From Paracoccaceae bacterium (GTDB lineage: Bacteria; Pseudomonadota; Alphaproteobacteria; Rhodobacterales; Rhodobacteraceae): DNA of 62,552 bases. Under the pieces are notes generated by a model, which ran no database searches, had not been told where the DNA came from, and worked only from the letters and a program-made list of their open reading frames with translations. Below are positions 47,173 to 54,885 of the stretch, one piece after another. The position numbers and the translations under genes were made by a program. Positions within the stretch are counted from its first letter, which is position 1. Every line of letters begins with the position of its first letter. The DNA lies in the NCBI GenBank assembly GCA_013003075.1, contig JABDLJ010000043.1:1-62552 (forward strand), read 5' to 3'.

Positions 47173-47799
47173 TCAGCCTTTCCGGCGCGCGCGCAGCAGC
47201 CCGATTGCGCCCAGTCCGGCCGCCAGCAGCGGCAAGCCGGCCGGCAGCGGCACCGGCGGGATTTGGTCGGTGATGTCGTCCCCGGTAACCAGGACCGACG
47301 CCCGGAACGCCCCGCCACTGCGCACATCGGCAACCTCGAAGCTCAGAATGTTTTCCCCCTGCGCAAAGAGCACGGCATTCGTCACCTCGAACCCGGTCAG
47401 GCTGCGGTAATTCTCGTAAGCGACCGTCGCCAGCGAACTGATCTCGACACCGTTCAGGTAAGCTATGCCGATGTCATTGATCCCCCAAAGGCCCGCCAGG
47501 ACGACGCTGTCGAGATCAATCCCGTCCAGCGAGAAGGCAAATTCGAAGGTCAGGCTGGTTCCTGAAGGCCCGCGCAGCGGACCGTTCCATACCCATCCCG
47601 ACTCCGGGTCGGTATCACCGGCAAAATAGCTCCAGTGCCCCACATCTTCGGCCATGGTACCGCCTTGCGATGCCGCAGTGATCGAGAAGCCCCCGGCCCC
47701 TGTCGATCCTGTGCCCCCTTCGGCGATCGTCGCTGCCTGAGCTGCCCCCAGCATCATGGCCAGAGCCGCGACAGCACAAATCGTTACCTTGCCGAGCAT
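47173..47799 (-). CDS. exported VPLPA-CTERM sorting-domain protein
   Basis: This 208-residue protein has a signal peptide (MLGKVTICAVAALAMMLGAAQA) and a mature strand-rich domain (WSYFAGDTDPESGWVWNG; SLTFEFAFSLDGIDLDSVVLAGLWG) of a discoidin-like or jelly-roll type. The C-terminal sorting tail VPLPAGLPLLAAGLGAIGLL-RARRKG is the Rhodobacterales VPLPA variant of PEP-CTERM, implying processing by an exosortase and surface release. GGAGG sits 8 nt before ATG 47799. No exosortase gene is in the window. Confidence 0.9.
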   Translation of the reverse strand: MLGKVTICAVAALAMMLGAAQAATIAEGGTGSTGAGGFSITAASQGGTMAEDVGHWSYFAGDTDPESGWVWNGPLRGPSGTSLTFEFAFSLDGIDLDSVVLAGLWGINDIGIAYLNGVEISSLATVAYENYRSLTGFEVTNAVLFAQGENILSFEVADVRSGGAFRASVLVTGDDITDQIPPVPLPAGLPLLAAGLGAIGLLRARRKG

Positions 47800-47943
47800 A
47801 CCGTTGCCCTCCAATCGTTACTGAAGGGTTTATCGCGCAGCAATGTGGCGGATGTCCAACTGCTGCCGCGTTCTGTGCAAGCCGGCGCAACAGTAGGCGT
47901 ATTCGGGGCTGATCATCCGCGCCAAATGCGGGTTTTTGCAGGC

Positions 47944-49473
47944 TCAGACCGGTTTGCCGGCCGACAGGTCTTTGAGAAAATCATCGGCTTCCGCCAGGAT
48001 GGTGTCGCGCTTTTCAGGCTTCATCCGGTCCCAGGTGCTGTACATCTGGCCCATGCGCGGATTGCTTGAGAACCGGTCCCGGTGGCGATCCAGGAACGCC
48101 CAGTAGAGCAGGTTGAACGGGCAGGCCCCTTCGCCGGTCTTGGTGGTCACCGAGTAGTGGCAGTCCTTGCAATAATCCGACATCTTCGAGATGTAGTTGC
48201 CCGACGAGACATAGGGCTTTGAGCCGACTACCCCGCCATCGGCGAACTGGCTCATGCCGACCGTGTTCGGCGCCTCGACCCATTCGAAGGCGTCGATATA
48301 GACCGACAGGTACCATTCGTGCACTTCCGCCGGGTTGATCCCCGCCAGAAGGGCGAAATTGCCAGTGACCATCAGCCGCTGGATGTGGTGGGCATAGGCT
48401 TCCTCGCGGGTCTGCTCGACAGCCTTGGCCAAACACCGCATCTTCGTCTCGCCGCCCCAGTATAGATCGGGCAGCCCGCGCTGGTGGTTCAGCGCGTTGC
48501 GGCGCGGATAGTCGGGGCCCTCCAGGTAATAGACGCCGCGGATAAACTCGCGCCAGCCGATGATCTGGCGGATGAAGCCCTCCACGGCATTCAGCGGCGC
48601 ATCGCCGCTTTTGTAGGCCTCCTCGGCCGCCTTGCAGACTTCGATCGGATCCAGAAGTCCGATGTTGAGGTAAGGCGAGATCAACGCGTGATAGAGAAAC
48701 CGGTCCTCGGCCAGCATCGCATCCTGATAGTCGCCGAACCGGGGCAGCGCGTGCTTGATGAAATGCGTCAGGGCGCGCCGTGCGCCGGCCCGGTCGGTGG
48801 CATAGCCGAAAGGGCGCAGGGTGCCGAAATTCTCGCCAAAGCGCGCCTCGACCAGCTCCAGCACCTCTTCGGTGGTGTCGTCGGGGGTAAAGCGCATCGG
48901 CCCCTCGCGGGTCAGCCCCTCTTTTGGCGGTTTGCGATTTTCGTGGTCATAATTCCACTTGCCGCCCTCGGGATCGCCCTCGTCCATCAAAAGCCCGGTC
49001 TTGCGGCGCATGTCGCGGTAGAAATACTCCATCCGCAACTCTTTGCGCCCTTCGGCCCAGTCTTCGAATTCGGCATGGCTGGCGACAAAGCGGGCGTCTT
49101 CGAGCTGCCGCACGGTCAGCGGCACCTCGTCCAGCGCCTCGATCAGCCGCCATTCGCCGGGCTCGGTCGCAATCACCTCATCGGCGCCTGTGGCCTCGGC
49201 ATGGCGCAATAGCTCGCCGGGGATCGAGCCGGCGTTGTCTTCGTCATCCAGCGTTGCATAGCGGACATCCCAACCATCTTCTTTCAAAGCGGCGGCAAAC
49301 TTGCGCATCGCGGCAAAGATCAGCGCGATCTTCTTGGGGTGGTGACGCACATAGGACGCCTCGTCCATCACCTCGGCCATCACCACGATATCGCTGGATT
49401 TGTCGGCCTCCCGAAGCGCCGCTATATCGGGCGTCAACTGGTCGCCCAGCACCAGAACCAGCCGGCTCACCAC
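47944..49473 (-). CDS. FeS-containing bacterial cryptochrome/(6-4) photolyase
   Basis: This 509-residue protein begins SRLVLVLGDQLTPDIAAL (N-terminal antenna domain typical of the FeS-BCP/PhrB group). The FAD-binding region includes GWREFIRGVYY and VTGNFALLAGINPAEVHEWYLSVYIDAFEWVEAPNT. Four cysteines for the 4Fe-4S cluster are visible: MRCLAK, DYCKDCHYS and GACPFN. The group repairs (6-4) photoproducts with blue light, or acts as a regulator. It overlaps the SDR gene by 7 nt, so the two are probably one operon. Confidence 0.95.
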   Translation of the reverse strand: MVSRLVLVLGDQLTPDIAALREADKSSDIVVMAEVMDEASYVRHHPKKIALIFAAMRKFAAALKEDGWDVRYATLDDEDNAGSIPGELLRHAEATGADEVIATEPGEWRLIEALDEVPLTVRQLEDARFVASHAEFEDWAEGRKELRMEYFYRDMRRKTGLLMDEGDPEGGKWNYDHENRKPPKEGLTREGPMRFTPDDTTEEVLELVEARFGENFGTLRPFGYATDRAGARRALTHFIKHALPRFGDYQDAMLAEDRFLYHALISPYLNIGLLDPIEVCKAAEEAYKSGDAPLNAVEGFIRQIIGWREFIRGVYYLEGPDYPRRNALNHQRGLPDLYWGGETKMRCLAKAVEQTREEAYAHHIQRLMVTGNFALLAGINPAEVHEWYLSVYIDAFEWVEAPNTVGMSQFADGGVVGSKPYVSSGNYISKMSDYCKDCHYSVTTKTGEGACPFNLLYWAFLDRHRDRFSSNPRMGQMYSTWDRMKPEKRDTILAEADDFLKDLSAGKPV

Positions 49474-50132
49474 GGGATCTCCTTGCCGGCATAGTCGAAA
49501 AACCCACCCGATTGCGCGCGCGCCAAGCCGTCCATCACGTCCAACAGGTTCGCCGCGGCCTGATCCGGGGCGACCTTCTTGTGGCCCGGATAGGACGCGG
49601 TGAAGGGGGTCGCGACGGTGCCGGGATGCAGCGCGACGACAATTGCCTCTTTGTGCTTTCGGCCGATCTCGATCGCTGCGCCATGTACGATCTGGTTGGC
49701 TGCGGCCTTTGAGGCGCGGTACGAGTACCAGCCGCCCATCTTGTTGTCGCCGATCGAGCCGACGCGCGCGGTCAGAACCGCAGTCACGGAACGCGTCTCT
49801 CGCGGCAGAAGCCGGGGCAGATTGGCAAGGATCAGGGCTGGACCGATCGTGTTGACCGCGAGGGTCCGCGCCATGGCCTCTGCGTCGATGGCATCAAGCG
49901 ATTTTTCCGGGCTCGTGCCGGATGGGGCAAGGATACCGGTTGCGACGATCACCAGATCGAAGGGACCGTCCAAAGCGCCCAGGTGGCGCGCAACGGACGC
50001 GGCGTCGGTAACATCGAACCCATCACCCGACCGCGACAGCCCGGTGACGGTCGCGCCGCGCGCCCGCAAAGTATCGCTGAGGGCTGCGCCGATGCCGCCC
50101 GATGCGCCGATGATAAGTGCGTTATTCGCCAT
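49467..50132 (-). CDS. SDR-family oxidoreductase
   Basis: This 221-residue short-chain dehydrogenase has NAD(P)-binding IIGASGGIGAALS, the NAG-like block (VIVATGILAP), and catalytic YSYRASKAAANQ (Tyr-xxx-Lys). It resembles the CsgA/C-factor-like group. It is the first gene of a two-gene operon with the photolyase, overlapping it by 7 nt. The substrate is unknown. Confidence 0.9.
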   Translation of the reverse strand: MANNALIIGASGGIGAALSDTLRARGATVTGLSRSGDGFDVTDAASVARHLGALDGPFDLVIVATGILAPSGTSPEKSLDAIDAEAMARTLAVNTIGPALILANLPRLLPRETRSVTAVLTARVGSIGDNKMGGWYSYRASKAAANQIVHGAAIEIGRKHKEAIVVALHPGTVATPFTASYPGHKKVAPDQAAANLLDVMDGLARAQSGGFFDYAGKEIPW

Positions 50133-50349
50133 CCCGCTGAGATAGACCAGCGAAGGGGCCAGTCAAACCGGTCTCAGCCGGGGCCGTCAGGCGCTGCCGT
50201 TCGCGGGAAACCTGAACGCAACACACCTGACACTCGGTCGGGGTTTGCGCCGGATACTCGCGTCGCACATCAAGCCGAACCAGTTGCAGGCTTCCGCGCG
50301 GCCAAGGCGATGTAACCCGACAAGCGGAGCCGAAGGAAAGCCGCTCGCT

Positions 50350-50903
50350 TCACGTCCCACCCGCGCAGGCGGGCGGCAAGGCCAATCGGCGGCTAGACCA
50401 GACGAAATACCCGCCCGGTCGCAGAACCCGACTTCTGTCGCGGATCACAGCATCGGTGTGTCTCGCACGTTCGAGCGCCTGGCGAGAATAGCGGCATCGG
50501 ATGTCGCATCGGCCTGCGGCGGCGAACCGCGGCGAACGGCGGTAAAACACCGCCGAACATTTGAAACTCGGCGTCATCAGGCGTCCGTGTCCCGACTTCT
50601 GGTGAAGCTTCCGTATCGACACCGGTATAACGAACGTCGGGAAATTGGGGCGCGGATTGCATCCGGATCGTCGCCGGTCCCCCATCCCAAATCGAGCAGC
50701 CGAGGTGCACCATCTGGCGCGGCGTGCTCTGCGATAACTCGAACCATCGCCCGCGCATCGGAACTGTTGGCGCAATTCTCCGTTAGCGTTCGTTCAAACC
50801 GGGCGTATTGGGGTCCGAGCCTGCGGCCATCGTCGATTGGTATCCTGTTGATGCCTGGCAGCAAACCGAGCATCACGGCGTTGCGCGATCTGCCGGGCCA
50901 CAT
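50350..50903 (-). pseudogene. decayed SAM-dependent methyltransferase gene
   Basis: Three minus-strand frames together read as one class I methyltransferase: ARFERTLTENCANSSDARAM and LLDLGWGTGDDPDAIRA (motif I, with Trp where GxG-Cys-G is normal). FPDVRYTGVDTEASPEVG then follows in a second frame, and SRQALERARHTDAVIRDRSRVLRPGGYFV in a third. At least two frameshifts separate them, and no frame covers the whole. It lies just upstream of the leuA leader, in the opposite orientation. Confidence 0.72.
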
Positions 50904-50961
50904 CGAGGCTACCGGATCAAAATTTGCTTTCTTTTCCGAGACCGTCGCCTATGATGCCCGC

Positions 50962-51048
50962 ATGACGACAAAGGCCCATAACCCTGCCCCTGCCGCGCCG
51001 ATGCGCGTAGCGCGCCTTTGCGCCCTCCTTCTTCTTAGCAGCCTCTGA
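50962..51048 (+). CDS. leu operon leader peptide
   Basis: This 28-codon frame, MTTKAHNPAPAAPMRVARLCALLLLSSL, ends 81 bp before leuA. It contains six Leu codons near its end, four of them consecutive (51025-51036). Its stop lies inside the 5' arm of an RNA hairpin at 51042-51077. This is the standard design of a leucine-attenuation leader: stalled ribosomes at Leu codons alter the downstream RNA fold. The start could also be the internal ATG at 51001. Confidence 0.78.
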   Translation: MTTKAHNPAPAAPMRVARLCALLLLSSL

Positions 51049-51088
51049 GCGTGCCTTGCGGCGCTACCGCTCAGAGGTGACCAGCGCC
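51042..51088 (+). promoter_or_regulatory. leuA attenuator with two alternative stems
   Basis: Stem A pairs CCTCTGAGCG (51042-51051) with CGCTCAGAGG (51068-51077), 10 perfect bp. Stem B pairs GGCGCT (51060-51065) with AGCGCC (51083-51088). Each stem occupies the other's loop, so they cannot coexist. A ribosome stalled on Leu codons 22-25 would cover the 5' arm of stem A and favour stem B. No U-run follows, so the output may be Rho-dependent or translational. Confidence 0.72.
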
Positions 51089-51129
51089 GGACCAACGCAC
51101 CACGCTAAGAAATAAAGGGAGACCTCAAA

Positions 51130-52707
51130 ATGACCGATAGAGCCAAACAGGACCGCGTCCTGATCTTCGACACAACGCTGCGCGACGGCGAGCAATCGCC
51201 CGGCGCAACCATGAGCCACACCGAAAAGCTGGAGATCGCAGGCCTGCTCGACGAGATGGGCGTCGATATCATCGAGGCCGGCTTCCCGATTGCCTCCGAA
51301 GGCGACTTCGCTGCCGTCAGCGAGATCGCTAAGCGCGCGAAAGGCGCCACGATCTGCGGGCTGGCGCGGGCAAACTTCAAGGATATCGACCGCTGCTGGG
51401 AGGCGGTCAAACACGCGCGCTCGCCGCGCATCCACACCTTTATCGGCACATCTCCGTTGCACCGGGCGATCCCGAACCTGACGAAAGACGAGATGGCCGA
51501 GCGTATTCACGACACGGTCACCCACGCGCGCAATCTTTGCGACAACGTGCAGTGGTCGCCGATGGACGCCACGCGCACAGAGTACGATTACCTCTGCCGG
51601 ACCATCGAGATCGCGATCAAGGCGGGCGCGACCACAATCAACATCCCCGACACGGTGGGATACACCGCTCCGCGTGAGAGCGCCGATCTGATCGCGCGTC
51701 TGATCGCCGATATCCCGGGCGCGGACGAGGTGACCTTCGCCACCCATTGCCACAACGATCTGGGGATGGCGACGGCGAACGCGCTGGCCGCGGTCGATGC
51801 TGGCGCGCGGCAGATCGAGTGCACCATCAACGGTCTGGGCGAGCGTGCCGGCAACACGGCGCTGGAAGAGGTCGTGATGGCGCTGCGTGTGCGCAACGAC
51901 ATCATGCCCTACCAGACCGGGATCGACACCACCAAGATCATGAACATCTCGCGGCGCGTGGCGACGGTGTCGGGCTTTCAGGTCCAGTACAACAAGGCCA
52001 TCGTCGGCAAGAACGCCTTTGCCCATGAAAGCGGCATCCACCAGGACGGGATGCTGAAGAACGCCGAGACTTTCGAGATCATGCGCCCCGAAGACGTGGG
52101 CCTCAGCGAGACCAACATCGTCATGGGCAAGCATTCCGGCCGCGCGGCGCTGCGCTCCAAACTGAAGAACCTGGGCTTCGATCTGGCCGACAACCAGCTC
52201 AACGATGTCTTCGTGCGCTTCAAGGCGCTGGCGGACCGCAAAAAGGAAGTCTACGACGACGATCTTCTTGCGCTGATGCGCGATCAGGCCTCCGGCGAGG
52301 TACATGACCGCATCCAGGTGAAGTTCCTGCGGGTGATCTGCGGCACCGAGGCGCCGCAATCGGCCGACCTGACCCTCAGCATCGACGGTGTCGACCACCA
52401 GACGACCGCGCAGGGCGACGGGCCGGTGGATGCCACCTTCAACGCGGTCAAGACGCTCTTTCCGCACCATGCGCATCTGCAGCTCTACCAGGTGCACGCT
52501 GTCACCGAGGGCACCGATGCCCAGGCAACGGTCTCGGTGCGCATGGAAGAAGACGGCCGGATCGTCACCGGCGAGAGCGCCGATACCGATACAGTCGTCG
52601 CCTCGGCCAAGGCTTACGTGAATGCGCTCAACCGCCTCCTGGTGCGCCGCCAGAAATCGGCGCCGGATGCGGACGTCAAATCAGTGAGCTACAAGTCCGC
52701 GGGATAG
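51130..52707 (+). CDS. leuA: 2-isopropylmalate synthase
   Basis: This 525-residue enzyme condenses acetyl-CoA and 2-ketoisovalerate, the first committed step of leucine synthesis. The DRE-TIM barrel holds IFDTTLRDGEQSPGATM and metal-binding HCHNDLGMATAN; GLGERAGNTALEEVVMAL follows, and the C-terminal LeuA dimer domain (about residues 400-525) is the allosteric leucine-binding part. It is controlled by the leader peptide and attenuator at 50962-51088. GGGAG precedes the ATG. Confidence 0.98.
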   Translation: MTDRAKQDRVLIFDTTLRDGEQSPGATMSHTEKLEIAGLLDEMGVDIIEAGFPIASEGDFAAVSEIAKRAKGATICGLARANFKDIDRCWEAVKHARSPRIHTFIGTSPLHRAIPNLTKDEMAERIHDTVTHARNLCDNVQWSPMDATRTEYDYLCRTIEIAIKAGATTINIPDTVGYTAPRESADLIARLIADIPGADEVTFATHCHNDLGMATANALAAVDAGARQIECTINGLGERAGNTALEEVVMALRVRNDIMPYQTGIDTTKIMNISRRVATVSGFQVQYNKAIVGKNAFAHESGIHQDGMLKNAETFEIMRPEDVGLSETNIVMGKHSGRAALRSKLKNLGFDLADNQLNDVFVRFKALADRKKEVYDDDLLALMRDQASGEVHDRIQVKFLRVICGTEAPQSADLTLSIDGVDHQTTAQGDGPVDATFNAVKTLFPHHAHLQLYQVHAVTEGTDAQATVSVRMEEDGRIVTGESADTDTVVASAKAYVNALNRLLVRRQKSAPDADVKSVSYKSAG

Positions 52708-52709
52708 AC

Positions 52710-52805
52710 TTTCATGTCTCCGGCGGAGGTATTTCCGGCCAGATGAACAGGAGCCCGCGATGCCCCGTCCAAGTGTTGGAAATATCGCCGCCGGAGGCAT
52801 TGAAA
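52710..52805 (+). repeat. dispersed extragenic element, copy C, plus an inverted partial copy
   Basis: TTTCATGTCTCCGGCGGAGG then TATTTCCGGCCAGATGAA at 52710-52746 matches element B (37928) and A (28243). A second, inverted partial copy lies at 52778-52805 (minus-strand TTTCAATGCCTCCGGCGGCG-ATATTTCC). The pair sits between the convergent ends of leuA and ghrA. Confidence 0.75.
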
Positions 52806-52806
52806 C

Positions 52807-53736
52807 TCAATAGGCCCGCACACGATCGACGACGTAAAGCAAGGGCTCTCCGGCCTCCGAGCGCCGTGTGTTCTCCGCGATCGTCCGGCTGGAGCTTTCG
52901 GCGCGGGTTTCCGAGGCGACATGCGGCGTTACCGTCACGTTCGGTTGGTGCCAGTAGGGATGCTCGGGCGGCAGCGGCTCGGTGCGGAAGACATCGAGCG
53001 TGGCATGGGCGATCCGGCCAGCCTCCAGCGCCGCCAGAAGCGCGTCATCGTCGATGAGCTGGCCGCGCCCGGGATTGATGAGACGCGCGCCGTGCGGCAT
53101 CTGCGCCAGAGCCTGCGCATCGATGATGTTTTCGGTATCCGGCGTCGCGGGAAGGAGCAGCACAAGGATCTCGCTGTGGCCAAGCACCGTTGCCAGACCT
53201 TCCGCACCGCTGAAGGTCGTCACGCCATCGATGAATTTCTCGCTGCGCGCCCAGCCCGCGACTTGGAAATTAAGCCGCGCCAGGGCCGAAGCGCAGGCCG
53301 CGCCAAGCGCACCGAGCCCCAGAATACCGACCCGCCGGTCGCGCGCCAGCGGCGGGTAGACCGGCGCCCAGGTACCGTCCTGGCCGGTGATATGGGCATC
53401 TATGCCAAGGTGGTAGCGCAGGACGTGCGCACAGACCCATTCCACCATCCCCTCGGTCAGCCCGTCTTCGACCATGCGCGCAAGGGGAATCTTCAGGGTC
53501 TTGTTGCCGACGATACCCTCAACCCCGGCCCAGAGGTTCAGAACGGCCTTGGCGCGGGTGTAGGGCGTGAAATCCTGCACCCGGCTATTGGGGCTGTAGA
53601 TGATATAATCGACCTCTTCGGGCGGAAATTCGGTGCGCAGATCAACGTTCAGGCCGGCCTCGGCGAAAGCCGCCAACAGCGGCGCCCGGTATTTTGGCCA
53701 GCGGCTGGCATGGCCTGCATAGAGCACATTCAACAT
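52807..53736 (-). CDS. ghrA: glyoxylate/hydroxypyruvate reductase (2-hydroxyacid dehydrogenase)
   Basis: This 309-residue NAD(P)H-dependent reductase has the nucleotide-binding VGILGLGALGAACASAL (Gly-x-Gly-xx-Gly), conserved NPGRGQLIDDDALLAALEAG, and catalytic Arg, Glu and His positions (INPGRGQ; DVFRTEPLPPEHPYW; TPHVASET). It reduces glyoxylate and hydroxypyruvate. It begins 3 bp after the rodA stop, so it is co-transcribed with the cell-shape cluster. Confidence 0.9.
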   Translation of the reverse strand: MLNVLYAGHASRWPKYRAPLLAAFAEAGLNVDLRTEFPPEEVDYIIYSPNSRVQDFTPYTRAKAVLNLWAGVEGIVGNKTLKIPLARMVEDGLTEGMVEWVCAHVLRYHLGIDAHITGQDGTWAPVYPPLARDRRVGILGLGALGAACASALARLNFQVAGWARSEKFIDGVTTFSGAEGLATVLGHSEILVLLLPATPDTENIIDAQALAQMPHGARLINPGRGQLIDDDALLAALEAGRIAHATLDVFRTEPLPPEHPYWHQPNVTVTPHVASETRAESSSRTIAENTRRSEAGEPLLYVVDRVRAY

Positions 53737-53739
53737 CCC

Positions 53740-54885
53740 CTAGCGCCCTCGTGGGCGATGTACATGCGCCGATTGCACCAGCCCGAACGCCACCAGCAGC
53801 ACCAGCATCGCCGAGCCGCCATAGCTGACGAGCGGCAACGGCACGCCGACCACCGGCGCCAGCCCCATTACCATCGACATATTGACCGCGAAATAGAGGA
53901 AGAATGCCGCCGCGACCCCATAGATCAAGAGCGCGCTGTAGCGGTCCTTGTTGGAGATCGCCGAGACAATGCAGAAGAAGATGATCAACCCATAGAGCGT
54001 CAAAAGCGAGATCGCGCCCAGAAAGCCGAACTCTTCGGCCAGGGTCGTGAAAATGAAATCGGTGTGCTTTTCGGGCAGAAAGTTCAGCCGCGACTGGGTG
54101 CCTTGCATGAAGCCGCGCCCCGAGAAGCCACCCGAGCCCAGCGCGATCTTGGACTGTGTGATGTGATAGCCCGCGCCAAGCGGGTCCTGGCTTGGGTCAA
54201 GGAAGGTGTCGATCCGCCGGTACTGGTAGTCCTTCAAGAGCTGCCAGGGCGTGCCTCGCGAGGTGAAGACCGTCGTGACCAGACCCACGCCGCCTGCGAT
54301 CACCACGCCGAAATACCACCAACTGACCCCAGCGATAAACATCACGATACCGCCGCCGGCCACCAACAGGATCGCGGTGCCGAGGTCCGGCTGATTGAGC
54401 ACCAGCGCCGTCGGAATGAGGATCAGCACCAGGGGCAGCAGAACATAGAACGGATGCGAGACCTTCTTGGGATCCAGCCAGTCGTAATAGGCCGCAAGGA
54501 TCATAACCAGCGTGATCTTGGTCACCTCAGAGGGCTGCAGCCGCATGAAGCCCAGATCGATCCAGCGCTGCGCGCCCATGCCGGTGACGCCGATGAACTC
54601 GACCGCGACCAGAAGCAGCACCGACACGATATAGGCCAGGCCCGAAACGTTGCGCCAGAACCAGATCGGCACCATCGCCACGATGAACATCGCCACCAGC
54701 CCCAGCACGAAACGCTGCATCTGCGGCTCGGCCCAGCGCTCCAGCGCGCCGCCAGCCACCGAAAAGAGCATCAAAAAGCCGATCGAGGCCACCGCGATCA
54801 GCAACAGGATCAGCGCCCAGTTGAGAAACAGCACCTTGCGCGCGCCGGTCGGTACGGTCTTCAGGCGGTATTCCAGAAAGCTCAT
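53740..54885 (-). CDS. rodA: peptidoglycan glycosyltransferase RodA
   Basis: This 381-residue SEDS-family polymerase has about 10 membrane helices, with conserved GAQRWIDLGFMRLQPSE, LVLNQPDLGTAILL, RIDTFLDPSQDPLGAGYHITQSKIALGSGGFSGRG and PEKHTDFIFTTLAEEFGFLGA. It adds glycan strands during rod-cell elongation with PBP2. The start MSFLEYRLKTV at 54885 overlaps the mrdA stop (ATGA-type), tying the two together. Confidence 0.97.
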   Translation of the reverse strand: MSFLEYRLKTVPTGARKVLFLNWALILLLIAVASIGFLMLFSVAGGALERWAEPQMQRFVLGLVAMFIVAMVPIWFWRNVSGLAYIVSVLLLVAVEFIGVTGMGAQRWIDLGFMRLQPSEVTKITLVMILAAYYDWLDPKKVSHPFYVLLPLVLILIPTALVLNQPDLGTAILLVAGGGIVMFIAGVSWWYFGVVIAGGVGLVTTVFTSRGTPWQLLKDYQYRRIDTFLDPSQDPLGAGYHITQSKIALGSGGFSGRGFMQGTQSRLNFLPEKHTDFIFTTLAEEFGFLGAISLLTLYGLIIFFCIVSAISNKDRYSALLIYGVAAAFFLYFAVNMSMVMGLAPVVGVPLPLVSYGGSAMLVLLVAFGLVQSAHVHRPRGR

